Below, piece by piece: positions 1 through 10,822 of a DNA stretch of 64,000 nucleotides (position 1 is its first letter; every line of letters starts with the position of its first letter). The stretch is from Shewanella piezotolerans WP3 (GTDB taxonomy: Bacteria; Pseudomonadota; Gammaproteobacteria; Enterobacterales; Shewanellaceae). Location: the NCBI RefSeq assembly GCF_000014885.1, contig NC_011566.1, positions 2,895,501-2,959,500 on the forward strand, given 5' to 3'. Both the position numbers and the translations under genes were made by a program. Under the pieces are notes generated by a model. That model worked only from the letters and a program-made list of their open reading frames with translations. It was not told where the DNA came from and searched no databases.

Positions 1-225
1 TCTCGGAATAAAAATGAATCGGTCGGTTTATCTCCTCGAGCGACCAAAGCTATCTTACAAGCCGCTAAAGCGTGGGCATTGCTCAGTGGCCGTCAATACG
101 TGGTGCCAGAGGATGTACAAATTGTGTTTCCTCATGTAGCAGAACACAGGATAAGGCAGAATATGCATCAACAAGGACAGGCCTTGTCTACTGAGATTTT
201 GACACAGGTTAACCCCATTCTTTAA
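1..225 (+). CDS. MoxR-family AAA+ ATPase, C-terminal fragment
   Basis: The window opens inside an open frame whose last 74 codons are visible, ending in TAA at 223-225. The encoded tail contains SPRATKAILQAAKAWALLSG and then VVPEDVQIVFPHVAEHRI, which is the typical lid helix of MoxR AAA+ ATPases (the LSPRA and V-PEDV motifs). MoxR proteins are chaperone-like ATPases, usually encoded next to DUF58 and transglutaminase genes, exactly as here: the DUF58 gene starts 6 bases downstream. The ATP-binding half lies outside the window, so nothing can be said about the Walker motifs. The family call rests on the tail and the context. Confidence 0.85.
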   Translation, partial: SRNKNESVGLSPRATKAILQAAKAWALLSGRQYVVPEDVQIVFPHVAEHRIRQNMHQQGQALSTEILTQVNPIL

Positions 226-231
226 CCTGAC

Positions 232-1284
232 ATGGCTAAAAGGAATATTCTGTTAAGAAATATCCTAACTCATGATTTTAAAGGAGAAGTTCATATTAAC
301 TCTGTGGGCATATTCAATCGTTTTAAACCAAAACTGAGCAGCGGGTTATCTCGACGAATACCAGCTGCGAGCGCTGTGACTTTAAGTCACAAAAGCATCT
401 TTATCCTGCCTACAGGTTTTGGCTTGGCATGGTTGTTATTATTGCTAATGCTATTTCTTCTTGGCACCAATTATCAGAATAATTTAGTGATGGGGTTGAG
501 CTTTCTACTGTTAAGCATATTCAATACTTGTATCCTATATTGTTATCGAAACCTTGCAGGTCTCACCTTATCCCGTGCCAAAACAACGGCTAATACCTTT
601 GCAGATCAAACCTGCTATATCGCGGTGCACATTGCTTCCAAACGCAGTAGCTACGAGGTAAAACTTAACTTTAGCAAACAGCCCACTGAAATAGCTAAAA
701 AGGTTATCGGGCAGCCACAACCAGCGTTATTGAACGTCCTTCATCCCCGTAGAGGACTCCTAAAACCAGGCCGAGTAAAAGTTGAGTCAAGGTATCCTTT
801 AGGACTCTGCCGTGCTTGGTCTTATGTCGATCTCGATATTGAACACGTAATTTTTGCAACACCCATTCAAACCAATAACTCTTTAGCAATAAGCTCCCAA
901 GATCCTTCAGGAGTCGAAGATACAGGTCGGCTAGTAACAGGGGTTGATGAATTTAGTGGTTTAAAAGACTACGTGAAAGGAGAGTCACTTAAGCAAGTAG
1001 CCTGGAAGCAAGTGGCTCAAGGACGCGGTATGCTGACTAAAGAGTTTCAACAGCCTCAAGGTACTCCGTTATGGTTGACACTCGATACTAGCAGCGCCGA
1101 TCTAGAGTTAAGTCTCAGTAAACTCGCCTGGCAAACAGAACAACTCAGTAGCAAACAGCAAATATTTGGGCTTAAATTAGGCGCAAACTCAATCGAGCCT
1201 GCTAAAGGTGAAGTTCACCGAATCGCAGTACAAACTCAGATTGCCCTATATCCGAATAGCCAGCGTGTAATTAACCATGAATAG
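232..1284 (+). CDS. DUF58 domain protein
   Basis: 350 residues. Two adjacent hydrophobic segments near residues 60-105 (a Leu-rich stretch after SIFILPTGFGLAWLL) anchor it in the inner membrane. The C-terminal half carries the DUF58 signature around residues 235-265 (EFSGLKDYVKGESLKQVAWK; known family form EF-GLR-Y-PGD--R-I-WK). DUF58 proteins accompany MoxR ATPases and transglutaminase-like proteins in what is thought to be an envelope or complex-assembly system; the molecular role is not settled. The gene follows moxR by 6 bases and overlaps the next gene by 8, so the three are almost certainly co-transcribed. The ATG at 232 has only a weak ribosome site and is probably translationally coupled. 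Confidence 0.9.
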   Translation: MAKRNILLRNILTHDFKGEVHINSVGIFNRFKPKLSSGLSRRIPAASAVTLSHKSIFILPTGFGLAWLLLLLMLFLLGTNYQNNLVMGLSFLLLSIFNTCILYCYRNLAGLTLSRAKTTANTFADQTCYIAVHIASKRSSYEVKLNFSKQPTEIAKKVIGQPQPALLNVLHPRRGLLKPGRVKVESRYPLGLCRAWSYVDLDIEHVIFATPIQTNNSLAISSQDPSGVEDTGRLVTGVDEFSGLKDYVKGESLKQVAWKQVAQGRGMLTKEFQQPQGTPLWLTLDTSSADLELSLSKLAWQTEQLSSKQQIFGLKLGANSIEPAKGEVHRIAVQTQIALYPNSQRVINHE

Positions 1285-3388
1285 CGATAGCCGATCGAGT
1301 AAAGCCAAAAGGACGGTTCAGATAAGCATCTCTCGGCATACTCTCATGTGGCTATTAATTACCAATGTGGCCATTCTATCGCCTTTATACCAACAAGTGA
1401 CCGTATGGTCGCTAGCAATTTGCACCATCTGCATCATCTGGCGTGTTGGTATTTATCTTGGAAAAGTAGCTAGGCCGCCACGTTGGTTAGTCACTGCCCT
1501 CGCTTTTTTTTCCGCTATGACGCTTGCCATGGTCGCCAATAAAATTGGCGTGCTAACTGCACTCATTAATCTATTGATTTTAGGCTATGCTCTCAAATAT
1601 ATTGAGATGCGTAGCCGACGAGATGTACAAGTTGTCGTACTTGCTGGCTACTTTCTTATTGCACTGACATTTCTTCAACAGCAAAGTGTATGGTCGAGCC
1701 TGCATCTATTGCTCGTAACACTAATAAACACATGCGTTTTGATCAGCCTTTATCATGACGAAAATAATTTTAAATATGCAGCAACATTAGGTACAAAAAT
1801 CTTACTGCAGAGCGTACCGCTTGCCATTATACTTTTTATTGTCCTACCGAGACTGCCACCTCTTTGGATGGTGCCACCGCAAGGCACGGCTAAAACTGGT
1901 TTATCAAACACAGTCAGCTTCAGTAATATTACCGAGCTTACTCGCTCCTCCGAACTCGCATTTAGAGCGACATTTGTTGGCGGCTATCAACCTATTAATG
2001 CTAATTTGTATTGGCGCGCCCTTGTAATGGAAGATTATGATGGTAAGCAATGGCAACAAAATGTCAGTATAACCGCTGCAGAAAACGCATTTGTCGACAA
2101 AACATCGCCAAAGGAACCAACAAGAGCTCTTTCAATGAGTAGTGTTAGCATGGGGGATCTAGACAGCGACACAGCACTGAGTTATTCCGTTATAGCCGAG
2201 CCGAGCGGACAACATTGGTTGTTTGGTTTAGATAGAGCCACCAGCCAAGACAAAGGGGTTAAGATGCTAGCGGATTTTCGCTTGTATGCTACTACGCCTA
2301 TTGAGCAGCAAAAACTCTACAATGTCACCTCCTTCACTAATGCAAATCTGCAAGTTGAACTGCCATTAGCACAACAACAGCTAAATCTGCGCCTTCCAGA
2401 AGGACAAAATCCACGTACGCGAGCACTGGCTCAACAATTTGCCAAGCACTATCCAAATGCCGAAGACCGGCTAACGGCAATGATGCGTTATTTTACTGAG
2501 CAACCCTACTTTTACACCTTGCGTCCTCCGCCTGTCGGCAAGCAACAGATTGATGATTTTCTGCTGAATAACAAAGCTGGATTTTGTGTACATTATGCCA
2601 GTGCTTTTGCTTTTATGGCGCGGGCAACCGGAATGCCAGCTCGTTTGGTCAGTGGCTATCAAGGGGGCGAATATAATCAAGCTGCGGGTTACTTCAGTAT
2701 TTACCAATACATGGCGCACGCATGGGTAGAAGTTTGGCTTGCTGATCGTGGCTGGGTACGATTTGATCCCACCGCGATGATAGCCCCTGAACGTATCGAA
2801 CAGGGATTCGACGCATTTTTTGATCCACAGCAAAGCTACCTAGCCGACAGTCCATTTGGTTATCTAGGCCTACAATCTAGCGAGTTTATCAAACAGTTAC
2901 GCATGCAATTTGCCAGTATCGATTACTTCTGGAGTGTTTGGGTATTAGGCTTTAATACCAATAAACAGCAGCGAGTATTAGAGGAGGTTTTAGGAGAGGT
3001 CACTCGCACTAAATTAGCAATATTGCTCATCGTGAGTCTTGGCATTGTCGGACTTTCCATCGCTTACAGTGCTGGTTTAATTCAGTTCCACCGTTCAAAT
3101 GACAAACACCTTAATGCTTATTATGCAGTTTGTAAGTTACTTAAAAAAAGCAACTTAGCCAGAGAATATAATGAAGGACCGCAGGCATATAATCAACGAG
3201 TCGGACTTGCTCTACCCGCGCTTGCCGCTGATTTTAATAAATTCACCGATTATTACATTGCAATACAATATCAAGTGCTGAACAAAAAAGCACAAAAGAG
3301 GCTATCTCGGTTACTTATCAAGCAATCAAGACGGCTAAAATTCATTATCATCAAACAGAAATTGGCACTTAATAAAACAAACACATAG
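1277..3388 (+). CDS. Transglutaminase-like membrane protein (TgpA/DUF3488 family)
   Basis: 703 residues. The N-terminal 200 residues hold several membrane helices (DUF3488-like region), then comes a periplasmic part with a transglutaminase core at about residues 430-500. The catalytic Cys is in GFCVHYASAF (about 437), the His in MAHAWVEVW (about 480) and the Asp in RFDPTA (about 496), so the triad looks intact. A final membrane helix near 585-605 precedes a basic cytoplasmic tail. This is the TgpA architecture; TgpA of Pseudomonas is an essential membrane protein of unclear substrate. The start overlaps the DUF58 gene by 8 bases, giving the operon moxR-DUF58-tgpA. No strong terminator is visible before recC. 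Confidence 0.9.
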   Translation: MNSDSRSSKAKRTVQISISRHTLMWLLITNVAILSPLYQQVTVWSLAICTICIIWRVGIYLGKVARPPRWLVTALAFFSAMTLAMVANKIGVLTALINLLILGYALKYIEMRSRRDVQVVVLAGYFLIALTFLQQQSVWSSLHLLLVTLINTCVLISLYHDENNFKYAATLGTKILLQSVPLAIILFIVLPRLPPLWMVPPQGTAKTGLSNTVSFSNITELTRSSELAFRATFVGGYQPINANLYWRALVMEDYDGKQWQQNVSITAAENAFVDKTSPKEPTRALSMSSVSMGDLDSDTALSYSVIAEPSGQHWLFGLDRATSQDKGVKMLADFRLYATTPIEQQKLYNVTSFTNANLQVELPLAQQQLNLRLPEGQNPRTRALAQQFAKHYPNAEDRLTAMMRYFTEQPYFYTLRPPPVGKQQIDDFLLNNKAGFCVHYASAFAFMARATGMPARLVSGYQGGEYNQAAGYFSIYQYMAHAWVEVWLADRGWVRFDPTAMIAPERIEQGFDAFFDPQQSYLADSPFGYLGLQSSEFIKQLRMQFASIDYFWSVWVLGFNTNKQQRVLEEVLGEVTRTKLAILLIVSLGIVGLSIAYSAGLIQFHRSNDKHLNAYYAVCKLLKKSNLAREYNEGPQAYNQRVGLALPALAADFNKFTDYYIAIQYQVLNKKAQKRLSRLLIKQSRRLKFIIIKQKLALNKTNT

Positions 3389-3447
3389 AATGGATAATCT
3401 CGCTTGATTATCGGCTCATTTAAGTGATCTTTTGTTAAAGGAACGCC

Positions 3448-6400
3448 ATGCTATACCTAGTACAATCTAACCAGATGGAAGCATTATCGCAGATTTTAGC
3501 TACAGAGCTAACAACGCCATTGCCTGGTGCACCACTTCTTTTACCAGAGCATATATTGGTACAAAGCCCTGGCATGTCAACCTGGTTAAGACTAGAGATA
3601 GCAAGGCAGAATAATATTGCCGCAGCGCTTGAGTTTCCGCTTCCTTCTAGTTTTATTTGGCAGCTTTGCCATACTTTATTAGAAGACGTCCCCAAAGAAA
3701 ATGCCTTCACTAAAGCAGCAATTACTTGGAAGTTAATGGAGCTTTTGCCCTCTCTTATCGACCAAGATGATTTTGCTCCTTTAGCCAATTATTTAAATAA
3801 CGGTAATCAAGGTCATGGCGAGAATGACTTACAAAGCCAGTACCTTGAAATCGATACGTCTGAAACGATATCCGCATCTCATCCACAAAGCCCGCTAAAG
3901 CTCTATCAACTCTGTGGCCAAATAGCCGATATATTTGACCAATATTTAGTTTATAGACCAGATTGGATAGCCGCATGGGAAGCGAATGAGCCGACCTTAC
4001 CTCCCAAGGGAGACAAATTGGCACCAGCACAAGCCTGGCAACCTATATTATGGCGAGCGCTAATCCAGTTTAACGCTAATACGTTACATAAAAGCCAATA
4101 TCACCGCGCCAATTTACACCAAGCACTTTTTGATAAACTTGATGACCCAAATACCTCGATGACATCTCTACCAAGGCGTCTATTTGTGTTTGGGATCTCA
4201 TCAATGGCGCCGCAAACACTTGATGTGCTGCACCACTTAGCTAAGCGCATTGACGTGATTATGCTAAGCCTAAGTCCCTGTCAACATTATTGGGGAGATA
4301 TTGTTGACCCTCGTCTTAGAGCGCGCATGGCACTGCAGTATGCCAACAAGCAAAAACTTGAAGTTGAGTGGGAAGACAAGCTTGAAGTCGGTAACCCATT
4401 ACTTGCAAATAACGGCAAGATGGGTCGTGAACTGTTAGATCTGATGCTTGAATTGCCAGAAGAGCATACCGCATTTAACTTAGATTGTTACCAAGATCCC
4501 GGTATTGATTGCATGCTACACGGCGTGCAACATGACATTTTACAGCTCAGTACCCGAGGACAATGTCTAGGCCCCGATGCCTCGCTTTATTTAACGGTAG
4601 ATGGCAGAAGAATGCTGCAACAGGATGACCACTCGATCACTATTCGCAGTTGCCACAGCCCACTGCGAGAAGTAGAAACCCTGCATGATCATCTACTAGA
4701 GATGCTATCCAAGCAAACAGACTCTAAAGGGCAACCATTAGCGCCAAAGGATATCGTGATTATGATGCCCGATGTGGCGGCATACGCACCTTATATTGAT
4801 GCCGTTTTTAGCGCAAAACAAGGCAGCCATTACATTCCTTACGCCATTGCCGATCGTGGTGCAGTACAGGAATCTCCGCTTATTGCCAGTTTTTTACACT
4901 TACTTAATATCAATCAAAGCCGGTTTGGTCTGACCGATATCATCGGTATTTTGGAAGTCCCTAGTGTGCTAAGACGGTTTGAGTTAGACGATGATTCGCT
5001 AACGATCCTTAAGCGCTGGCTAGAGCAAGCGGGTGTACGATGGGGGCGAGATGGCGCTAGCCGAGCAGAACATCAGCTACCAGCCTTTGAGCAAAATGCT
5101 TGGGCGCTGGGGATTAAACGCCTTATATTAGGCTATAGTTTTGCCGACAACTCGCCGCTCTATCAGCAAACGCTGGCAGTCAACGGTATTGAGGGGCAAA
5201 CAGCGCAGGCTTTAGGTAAACTGCTAGATTTCATTGAAGCTTTGGACGATGTGCACGCTGCTTTAGCACAAAATTGCAGTTTAACTGAGCGTATCGAACA
5301 GTTAGAGCAGCTACTTGCAGCTTTTTACTCAGTTGATGACGATGAACAAGTGCAATTACAAGAGATCCGTGATGCGATAGTCACACTTGCTGAAGAGTTA
5401 ACTGAATCTGGTCATACGACCCCCCTGCCCATTGAAGTGTTGCAAAACTGGTTTAATAGCCGTTTATCAGAATCTCGAGTCGGGCAGCGTTACCTCGCTG
5501 GAAGTATCAACTTTTGTACTTTAATGCCTATGCGCTCAATTCCTTTTAAGATTGTCTGCTTACTCGGTATGAACGACGGGGTCTATCCAAGAGTACAACA
5601 TCCGGTCGGCTTCGACTTAGTTGCCCAAATGGATCCCCGTAAAGGCGACCGCTCTCGTCGACTAGACGATAGATACCTATTCCTTGAAGCAATACTGTCG
5701 GCAAGGCAGCAGTTGTATATCAGTTACATAGGTAACAGTGAACGTGATGATTCAGAGCGGATCCCATCAATGCTCGTCTCTGAGCTAGTTGAGTACTGTC
5801 AGCTAGCTTATCTACCGGCAAAATTAGCTTTAGAGTCAAAGGCAAGTGCTGATAACTATAGTAAGCAAGAGGCGGCTGTATTTGTTGATAAAATAGAGCA
5901 AGCAATCTCAACACAGCTGATCTGTAAACAGCCACTTCAACCATTCGATGAACGCCTTTACCACAGTGCTCATATTAGTGACAGTTTTCCGCTGCAACAA
6001 AGTTACAGCGCGCAGTGGTGTCCAGTAGCTGTATCACAAACAACTACAGATATCGCCGATAAAAGTAGTAATCGCTTTATAAATTTAGACACCTGTCTGT
6101 TAAATACAGCCCAGTCTGATAGCGAAGAAGTCGAGGAGATAGAACTTTCAGCCCTTATTCGATTCTTCCGCAATCCTGCACAGTACTATTTTAATCGAAC
6201 CCTTAAAGTTGACTTATCTATTAATGTTCGGGCTGATGACAACGACGAACCCTTTAGTTTGAATGCATTAGAGCGTTATCAATTACAATCAATCTTGATC
6301 GAACACGCCATAGAAAATCAAACCGAGAGCCCTGATGGAGAACTACTTGAGCGCCTTAAAGCACAAGGTAATATTCCGCTCAAACCCTTTGATGATCTAT

Positions 6401-7122
6401 TGCTCAGTCAATACCTGCATGATATCACGCCTCTGATCGGCAGAAGCTTGTATCTTAAAGGAGAGTCAAGCCAATCAATAGAAATTGCCATTGATATAGC
6501 ACTGGTTGATGGTAGCAAGCCCGTAACAGATCAATCTATTAAACTGGTTGGCCGTATTGATGATTTAAGTGCCAAAGGGCTGGTTAATTACCGACCAGGA
6601 ACCGCTAATGGTCGAGATTTAATACGCGTTTACTTAAGGCATCTTTGCCTTTGCGCAATGCAAGGTAGCACTGATATAACTCGGCTCAATCAACCAATAA
6701 ATAGCTACCTACTTGATATTGGCCATTTTCATGTTTTCGCACCAATCACAGCTGCGCAAGCAAAAAGCCAATTAAGCCTGTGGTTAACTCTGTTCAAACA
6801 GGGACAAGTGCAACCCCTCATGTTTATGCCAAGAACCGCTCTAGCCTACGTTGAAGCTGAAGGTGATCATACCCAAAAATTGCGTGAGGCGCAGCCTAAA
6901 TGGTTAGATGAGCAGAGCCAATTAGGTGAAGGCATGGAACCCCATTTCCAACGTTTATATCGCTTTCCTGAAGACTTTAGTGAACAACATTTTGGCGATA
7001 CTGCGCAAACACTATTGTCACCGTTAATTAGCTTGTATTACAAAGGCAGACTTGGCGAATTAGCCACTTATGTAGAAGCTGGAGCGCAAACGTCTCCCAC
7101 CACCAAATGTGAGGAGCACTAA
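3448..7122 (+). CDS. recC: Exodeoxyribonuclease V subunit gamma (RecC)
   Basis: 1224 residues, somewhat longer than E. coli RecC (1122). RecC is the non-catalytic scaffold of the RecBCD helicase-nuclease that processes double-strand breaks and recognises Chi in the DNA passing through it. Recognisable family stretches include the N-terminal VQSPGMSTWLRLEIARQ, RLFVFGISSMAPQTLDVLHHL in the middle, and PFKIVCLLGMNDGVYPR with FDLVAQMDPRKGDRSRR near residues 700-740. AAGGA lies 6 bases before the ATG. The stop is 1 base before the recB ATG, so the two are translationally coupled in a recC-recB-recD operon. In E. coli ptrA intervenes between recC and recB; it is absent here. Confidence 0.96.
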   Translation: MLYLVQSNQMEALSQILATELTTPLPGAPLLLPEHILVQSPGMSTWLRLEIARQNNIAAALEFPLPSSFIWQLCHTLLEDVPKENAFTKAAITWKLMELLPSLIDQDDFAPLANYLNNGNQGHGENDLQSQYLEIDTSETISASHPQSPLKLYQLCGQIADIFDQYLVYRPDWIAAWEANEPTLPPKGDKLAPAQAWQPILWRALIQFNANTLHKSQYHRANLHQALFDKLDDPNTSMTSLPRRLFVFGISSMAPQTLDVLHHLAKRIDVIMLSLSPCQHYWGDIVDPRLRARMALQYANKQKLEVEWEDKLEVGNPLLANNGKMGRELLDLMLELPEEHTAFNLDCYQDPGIDCMLHGVQHDILQLSTRGQCLGPDASLYLTVDGRRMLQQDDHSITIRSCHSPLREVETLHDHLLEMLSKQTDSKGQPLAPKDIVIMMPDVAAYAPYIDAVFSAKQGSHYIPYAIADRGAVQESPLIASFLHLLNINQSRFGLTDIIGILEVPSVLRRFELDDDSLTILKRWLEQAGVRWGRDGASRAEHQLPAFEQNAWALGIKRLILGYSFADNSPLYQQTLAVNGIEGQTAQALGKLLDFIEALDDVHAALAQNCSLTERIEQLEQLLAAFYSVDDDEQVQLQEIRDAIVTLAEELTESGHTTPLPIEVLQNWFNSRLSESRVGQRYLAGSINFCTLMPMRSIPFKIVCLLGMNDGVYPRVQHPVGFDLVAQMDPRKGDRSRRLDDRYLFLEAILSARQQLYISYIGNSERDDSERIPSMLVSELVEYCQLAYLPAKLALESKASADNYSKQEAAVFVDKIEQAISTQLICKQPLQPFDERLYHSAHISDSFPLQQSYSAQWCPVAVSQTTTDIADKSSNRFINLDTCLLNTAQSDSEEVEEIELSALIRFFRNPAQYYFNRTLKVDLSINVRADDNDEPFSLNALERYQLQSILIEHAIENQTESPDGELLERLKAQGNIPLKPFDDLLLSQYLHDITPLIGRSLYLKGESSQSIEIAIDIALVDGSKPVTDQSIKLVGRIDDLSAKGLVNYRPGTANGRDLIRVYLRHLCLCAMQGSTDITRLNQPINSYLLDIGHFHVFAPITAAQAKSQLSLWLTLFKQGQVQPLMFMPRTALAYVEAEGDHTQKLREAQPKWLDEQSQLGEGMEPHFQRLYRFPEDFSEQHFGDTAQTLLSPLISLYYKGRLGELATYVEAGAQTSPTTKCEEH

Positions 7123-7123
7123 C

Positions 7124-10100
7124 ATGGAACAGTCGTCATTAGAGTCTTGCAATCAGCCAAAGCTTAGTGAACTAACCGACGGGCAGAGTCAATTCGTCAC
7201 AGAACCACTTAACACACTCACCCTACCCTTTGGTGGAAGTCGATTAATTGAAGCGAGTGCAGGAACGGGAAAGACCTACACGATTGCAGGTCTTTATGTC
7301 CGTTTGCTACTTGGTCATGGAACGGAACAAGCGTTAAGTTGCGAACAGATCTTAGTGGTCACATTTACCAATGCAGCAACTGGTGAACTACGCGATCGGA
7401 TCCGTAAAAAGATCCAGTTGGCGTATCGCTGTTTTATCGGCTTAAAGGTCGATGATGAGCTCATTAGCCAACTCTATAACGAAACCCGCGAGTCCGATAA
7501 AGCACTAGCTCGTAAGCGTCTTGACTTAGCACTCAAGTCCCTTGATGAAGCAGCGATTTTTACCATTCATGGATTTTGCCAGCGTATTCTCGCCGACATG
7601 GCATTTGAATCTTCACTGTTGTTTGAGTCTGAATTTACTCTCGATGACAGTGAATTTTTGCACCACGCTGTGCGGGACTTTTGGCGAGAAAAGTGCTACC
7701 CGCTAAATGAAAGTATTGCAGGTGTCATACAAAAGAAGTTTGCCAGCCCAGATGAACTGTCACGACAACTTCGGCCTTTGCTTGGTGCAAGTAACGCTAT
7801 AGCTCAACCTAAACCCGCTGCATTTAATAAAGTTGCAGCCAACTTAGCGCAAAGTTTAAGCCGGCTTAAGTTAATTTGGCCAAGAGAGCGCGAACAAATA
7901 GAAGAGTTGTTGCACGGCCTTCCGCTAAACGGGGCTCGTTTTGGGAAAAAAGCTGATAATTATCCTAAGCTTGCCACCATGTTCGATGCGCTCGATAACT
8001 GGGTTGCTTTTGGAACCGCGCTACCGCCGCAAAAAGTATTAGAAGCATTATCGCTTAATAGTTTAAAACTCAATAAAGGCGGCGAGATCCCAAGTCGAGA
8101 ACAAGCACCGATACTGGAGCATATAGAAAGACTTGCCGCGCTTATTGAAGAGTTAATTCCGAGCTTTCTTTATAGCGCAAGAGAAGGGATTGCCAAACGG
8201 TTCGCCGAGCAAAAGTTAGAGCGTAATCTTTTAACGCCAGATGATCTGTTACTAACGCTGGCACAAGCGTTAAAAGACTCACAAGATCAATTCTTATCTA
8301 CCACAATTGCTAAGCGTTTTCCGATAGCGTTAATCGATGAATTTCAAGACACTGATCCACTACAGTTTGATATTTTTAATCAAATCTATCAAACCAAAAA
8401 GCAAGACGACAGCTCTACAACCTCCTCTGCAGATAAAGCACAAACTGAATCATTAAGTTTATTGATGATTGGCGATCCTAAACAGGCCATTTATGCTTTT
8501 CGTGGTGCCGACATTCACACTTATATTCATGCACGAGAGCAAACAGCAAAACACTATAATCTGGATACAAACTATCGCTCTAATCGACAGATGGTTGAAG
8601 CCGTCAACTGTATATTCTCACATCGGGATGATCCTTTTATCAGTGACTCGATCCCTTTTGTTGCCGTAAAAGCTGCTAGCTTTTCAGATAAGAAAATACT
8701 CAACGAATCGATTACGGATAACAGTGCTCTGAGGCTACGGCTCCTTAGCGAAGACCCTGATAAAGGCCTTAATAAAACCACGGCAAGACAGTTACTTGCC
8801 AACGATGCTGCAGATGAGATAGCGCGCTTACTTATTGATGCAGAGCAAGGGTTGACGGCTATCGGCACAACTCAACTAAAAGCCAAAGACATTGCAGTCT
8901 TGGTCCGAGATAGGCACGAAGCCAACGTCATTAAACAAGCGCTAGAGCAGCGTAACGTTGGCTCAGTATTTTTAAGCCGAGATAGTGTATTTGATACCGT
9001 TGATGCCCGAGAAATGCTGTTAATTTTGTACGCAATGTCAGAACCAAAAGATGAACGTGCATTGCGTAGTGCACTTGCAACCTCTTTACTTGGTTACCGC
9101 GCTGAGGAGATCCACGCCTTTAATCAGGATGAAGACAAACGTCAACTACTACTAGAGCAATTTGCCGCTCTACAGCAACAATGGTTAACGCGCGGCATTA
9201 TGCCAGCGCTGCTTAATCTAGCTAGTCAGACAAACATCATCGAACGCTTACTTCATACAAATGAGGGCGAACGCCGATTAACTGATTTTAGACATTTGAG
9301 TGAACTGCTACAGCAAAAGGCCACTGAACTTGATGGCATGAGTGCACTTATCAATTGGTTTGAACAGGCACTAATTGGTAATCAAGCCAATGAAGAGTCT
9401 CAATTAAAACTCGCTAGTGAGCAAAACCTAGTACAGATCGTCACCATTCATAAAAGTAAAGGACTCGAGTACCCTATCTGCTTTATTCCTTTTGTCAGCC
9501 TTAGTCGAGATAATCGTAAAAAACCTGCTCCTATGCTTTACCACGATCACAATAAGCTAGTTTGGGATATTGAGCAGACTGATGAAGGATGGGATAGGCA
9601 AAAACGTGAAACATTAGCTGAAGATTTACGGTTATTATATGTTGCACTAACAAGGCCAGTACTTAAGTGTTACCTGTACATTACCAACCACAGTCGGCTA
9701 ACAAAAAGTAAAGGCATGACCAGCCAATTGCACGAAACTGCTATTGGTTACTTGCTTGGTATTGAAAACAAAATATGTGAATACAGCGAACTGCGCAGTA
9801 AAGCTCAGCAGTTGGCCGATAAAGCGCCTATTGCCATTGATCTAAAAGAGTTGCCCCCTGCAGGTGATAACAGCTTCGAGCAAGTACAACGTACACTGAC
9901 CGTTGCGAGCGACCCTGACAATAAATTCGCCCCCAAAACACTCATACGTCCACAACAAACACCATGGAGAGTGGGAAGTTACTCAGGACTAGTAAAACAC
10001 CTAGCTCACGAAAAGGTACAGCCTGGTGCTGATGACGAACAGTTCCCTGAAATTGATGTCATTATTGATGAGGTCGACCAACAGCCGTCACGTTTTACCT

Positions 10101-10822
10101 TCGAGCGCGGTGCAAATGCGGGTAGTTTTATGCACCTGGTCCTTGAGCTCATTGATTTTACCAATGCCAGCCTGGGACTAGATGAACATCTACCCAACGC
10201 GATGAAAAAATATGCCATTGATGAAAGCTGGACTTCAGTGCTTAAGGATTGGTATCTAGATCTACTATATGCACCACTGGCAACTGACAACACATTGTCA
10301 CTCGCCCAATTATCCGATAGCCAGAAACTGGTAGAGATGGAGTTTTACCTGCCAATAAGTAAACTAAATGCAACTAAACTTAATCAACTGCTTATCGATT
10401 TTGGCTACAGCGCTGGGCTTTTATTTGATGATCTACAAGGAATGCTCAAGGGTTTTATCGATTTAACTTTTGAACATAACCAGCAGTTTTTTATTGCCGA
10501 TTACAAATCTAACCATTTGGGCGATAACCTCGATTTATATAACTACCAATCAATGAAGACGGCCATTAGCAGCCATCGATACGATCTGCAGTACATCATC
10601 TACACCTTAGCGTTACATCGATATTTAAGTCTTAGAATGACCGACTACGATTACGACCAACACATTGGCGGCAGCTTTTATCTGTTTTTACGTGGTATGT
10701 CAGTAAGTGCGCCTCAGGCGGGGGTGTTTTACGACAAACCGCCTAGAGCCTTAATTGAAAAGCTCGATCTTTTGTTTGGCAACTCTTCAACCACAGCATC
10801 GAATGAGGCAACCCCATGTTAA
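7124..10822 (+). CDS. recB: Exodeoxyribonuclease V subunit beta (RecB)
   Basis: RecB is the 3'-5' helicase and sole nuclease of RecBCD. Walker A is EASAGTGKTYT at residues 43-53, the UvrD-type Walker B is LIDEFQDTDP, and a further helicase motif is IVTIHKSKGLEYP. The C-terminal nuclease domain retains its active-site series in FIDLTFEHNQQFFIADYKSN, with the two Asp and the Lys of the D...DYK motif. I prefer the ATG at 7124 (1232 residues) to an in-frame GTG at 7109: GAGGAG at 7111-7116 is well spaced for the ATG, and the GTG would sit inside recC. The 3' end overlaps recD by 7 bases. Confidence 0.97.
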   Translation: MEQSSLESCNQPKLSELTDGQSQFVTEPLNTLTLPFGGSRLIEASAGTGKTYTIAGLYVRLLLGHGTEQALSCEQILVVTFTNAATGELRDRIRKKIQLAYRCFIGLKVDDELISQLYNETRESDKALARKRLDLALKSLDEAAIFTIHGFCQRILADMAFESSLLFESEFTLDDSEFLHHAVRDFWREKCYPLNESIAGVIQKKFASPDELSRQLRPLLGASNAIAQPKPAAFNKVAANLAQSLSRLKLIWPREREQIEELLHGLPLNGARFGKKADNYPKLATMFDALDNWVAFGTALPPQKVLEALSLNSLKLNKGGEIPSREQAPILEHIERLAALIEELIPSFLYSAREGIAKRFAEQKLERNLLTPDDLLLTLAQALKDSQDQFLSTTIAKRFPIALIDEFQDTDPLQFDIFNQIYQTKKQDDSSTTSSADKAQTESLSLLMIGDPKQAIYAFRGADIHTYIHAREQTAKHYNLDTNYRSNRQMVEAVNCIFSHRDDPFISDSIPFVAVKAASFSDKKILNESITDNSALRLRLLSEDPDKGLNKTTARQLLANDAADEIARLLIDAEQGLTAIGTTQLKAKDIAVLVRDRHEANVIKQALEQRNVGSVFLSRDSVFDTVDAREMLLILYAMSEPKDERALRSALATSLLGYRAEEIHAFNQDEDKRQLLLEQFAALQQQWLTRGIMPALLNLASQTNIIERLLHTNEGERRLTDFRHLSELLQQKATELDGMSALINWFEQALIGNQANEESQLKLASEQNLVQIVTIHKSKGLEYPICFIPFVSLSRDNRKKPAPMLYHDHNKLVWDIEQTDEGWDRQKRETLAEDLRLLYVALTRPVLKCYLYITNHSRLTKSKGMTSQLHETAIGYLLGIENKICEYSELRSKAQQLADKAPIAIDLKELPPAGDNSFEQVQRTLTVASDPDNKFAPKTLIRPQQTPWRVGSYSGLVKHLAHEKVQPGADDEQFPEIDVIIDEVDQQPSRFTFERGANAGSFMHLVLELIDFTNASLGLDEHLPNAMKKYAIDESWTSVLKDWYLDLLYAPLATDNTLSLAQLSDSQKLVEMEFYLPISKLNATKLNQLLIDFGYSAGLLFDDLQGMLKGFIDLTFEHNQQFFIADYKSNHLGDNLDLYNYQSMKTAISSHRYDLQYIIYTLALHRYLSLRMTDYDYDQHIGGSFYLFLRGMSVSAPQAGVFYDKPPRALIEKLDLLFGNSSTTASNEATPC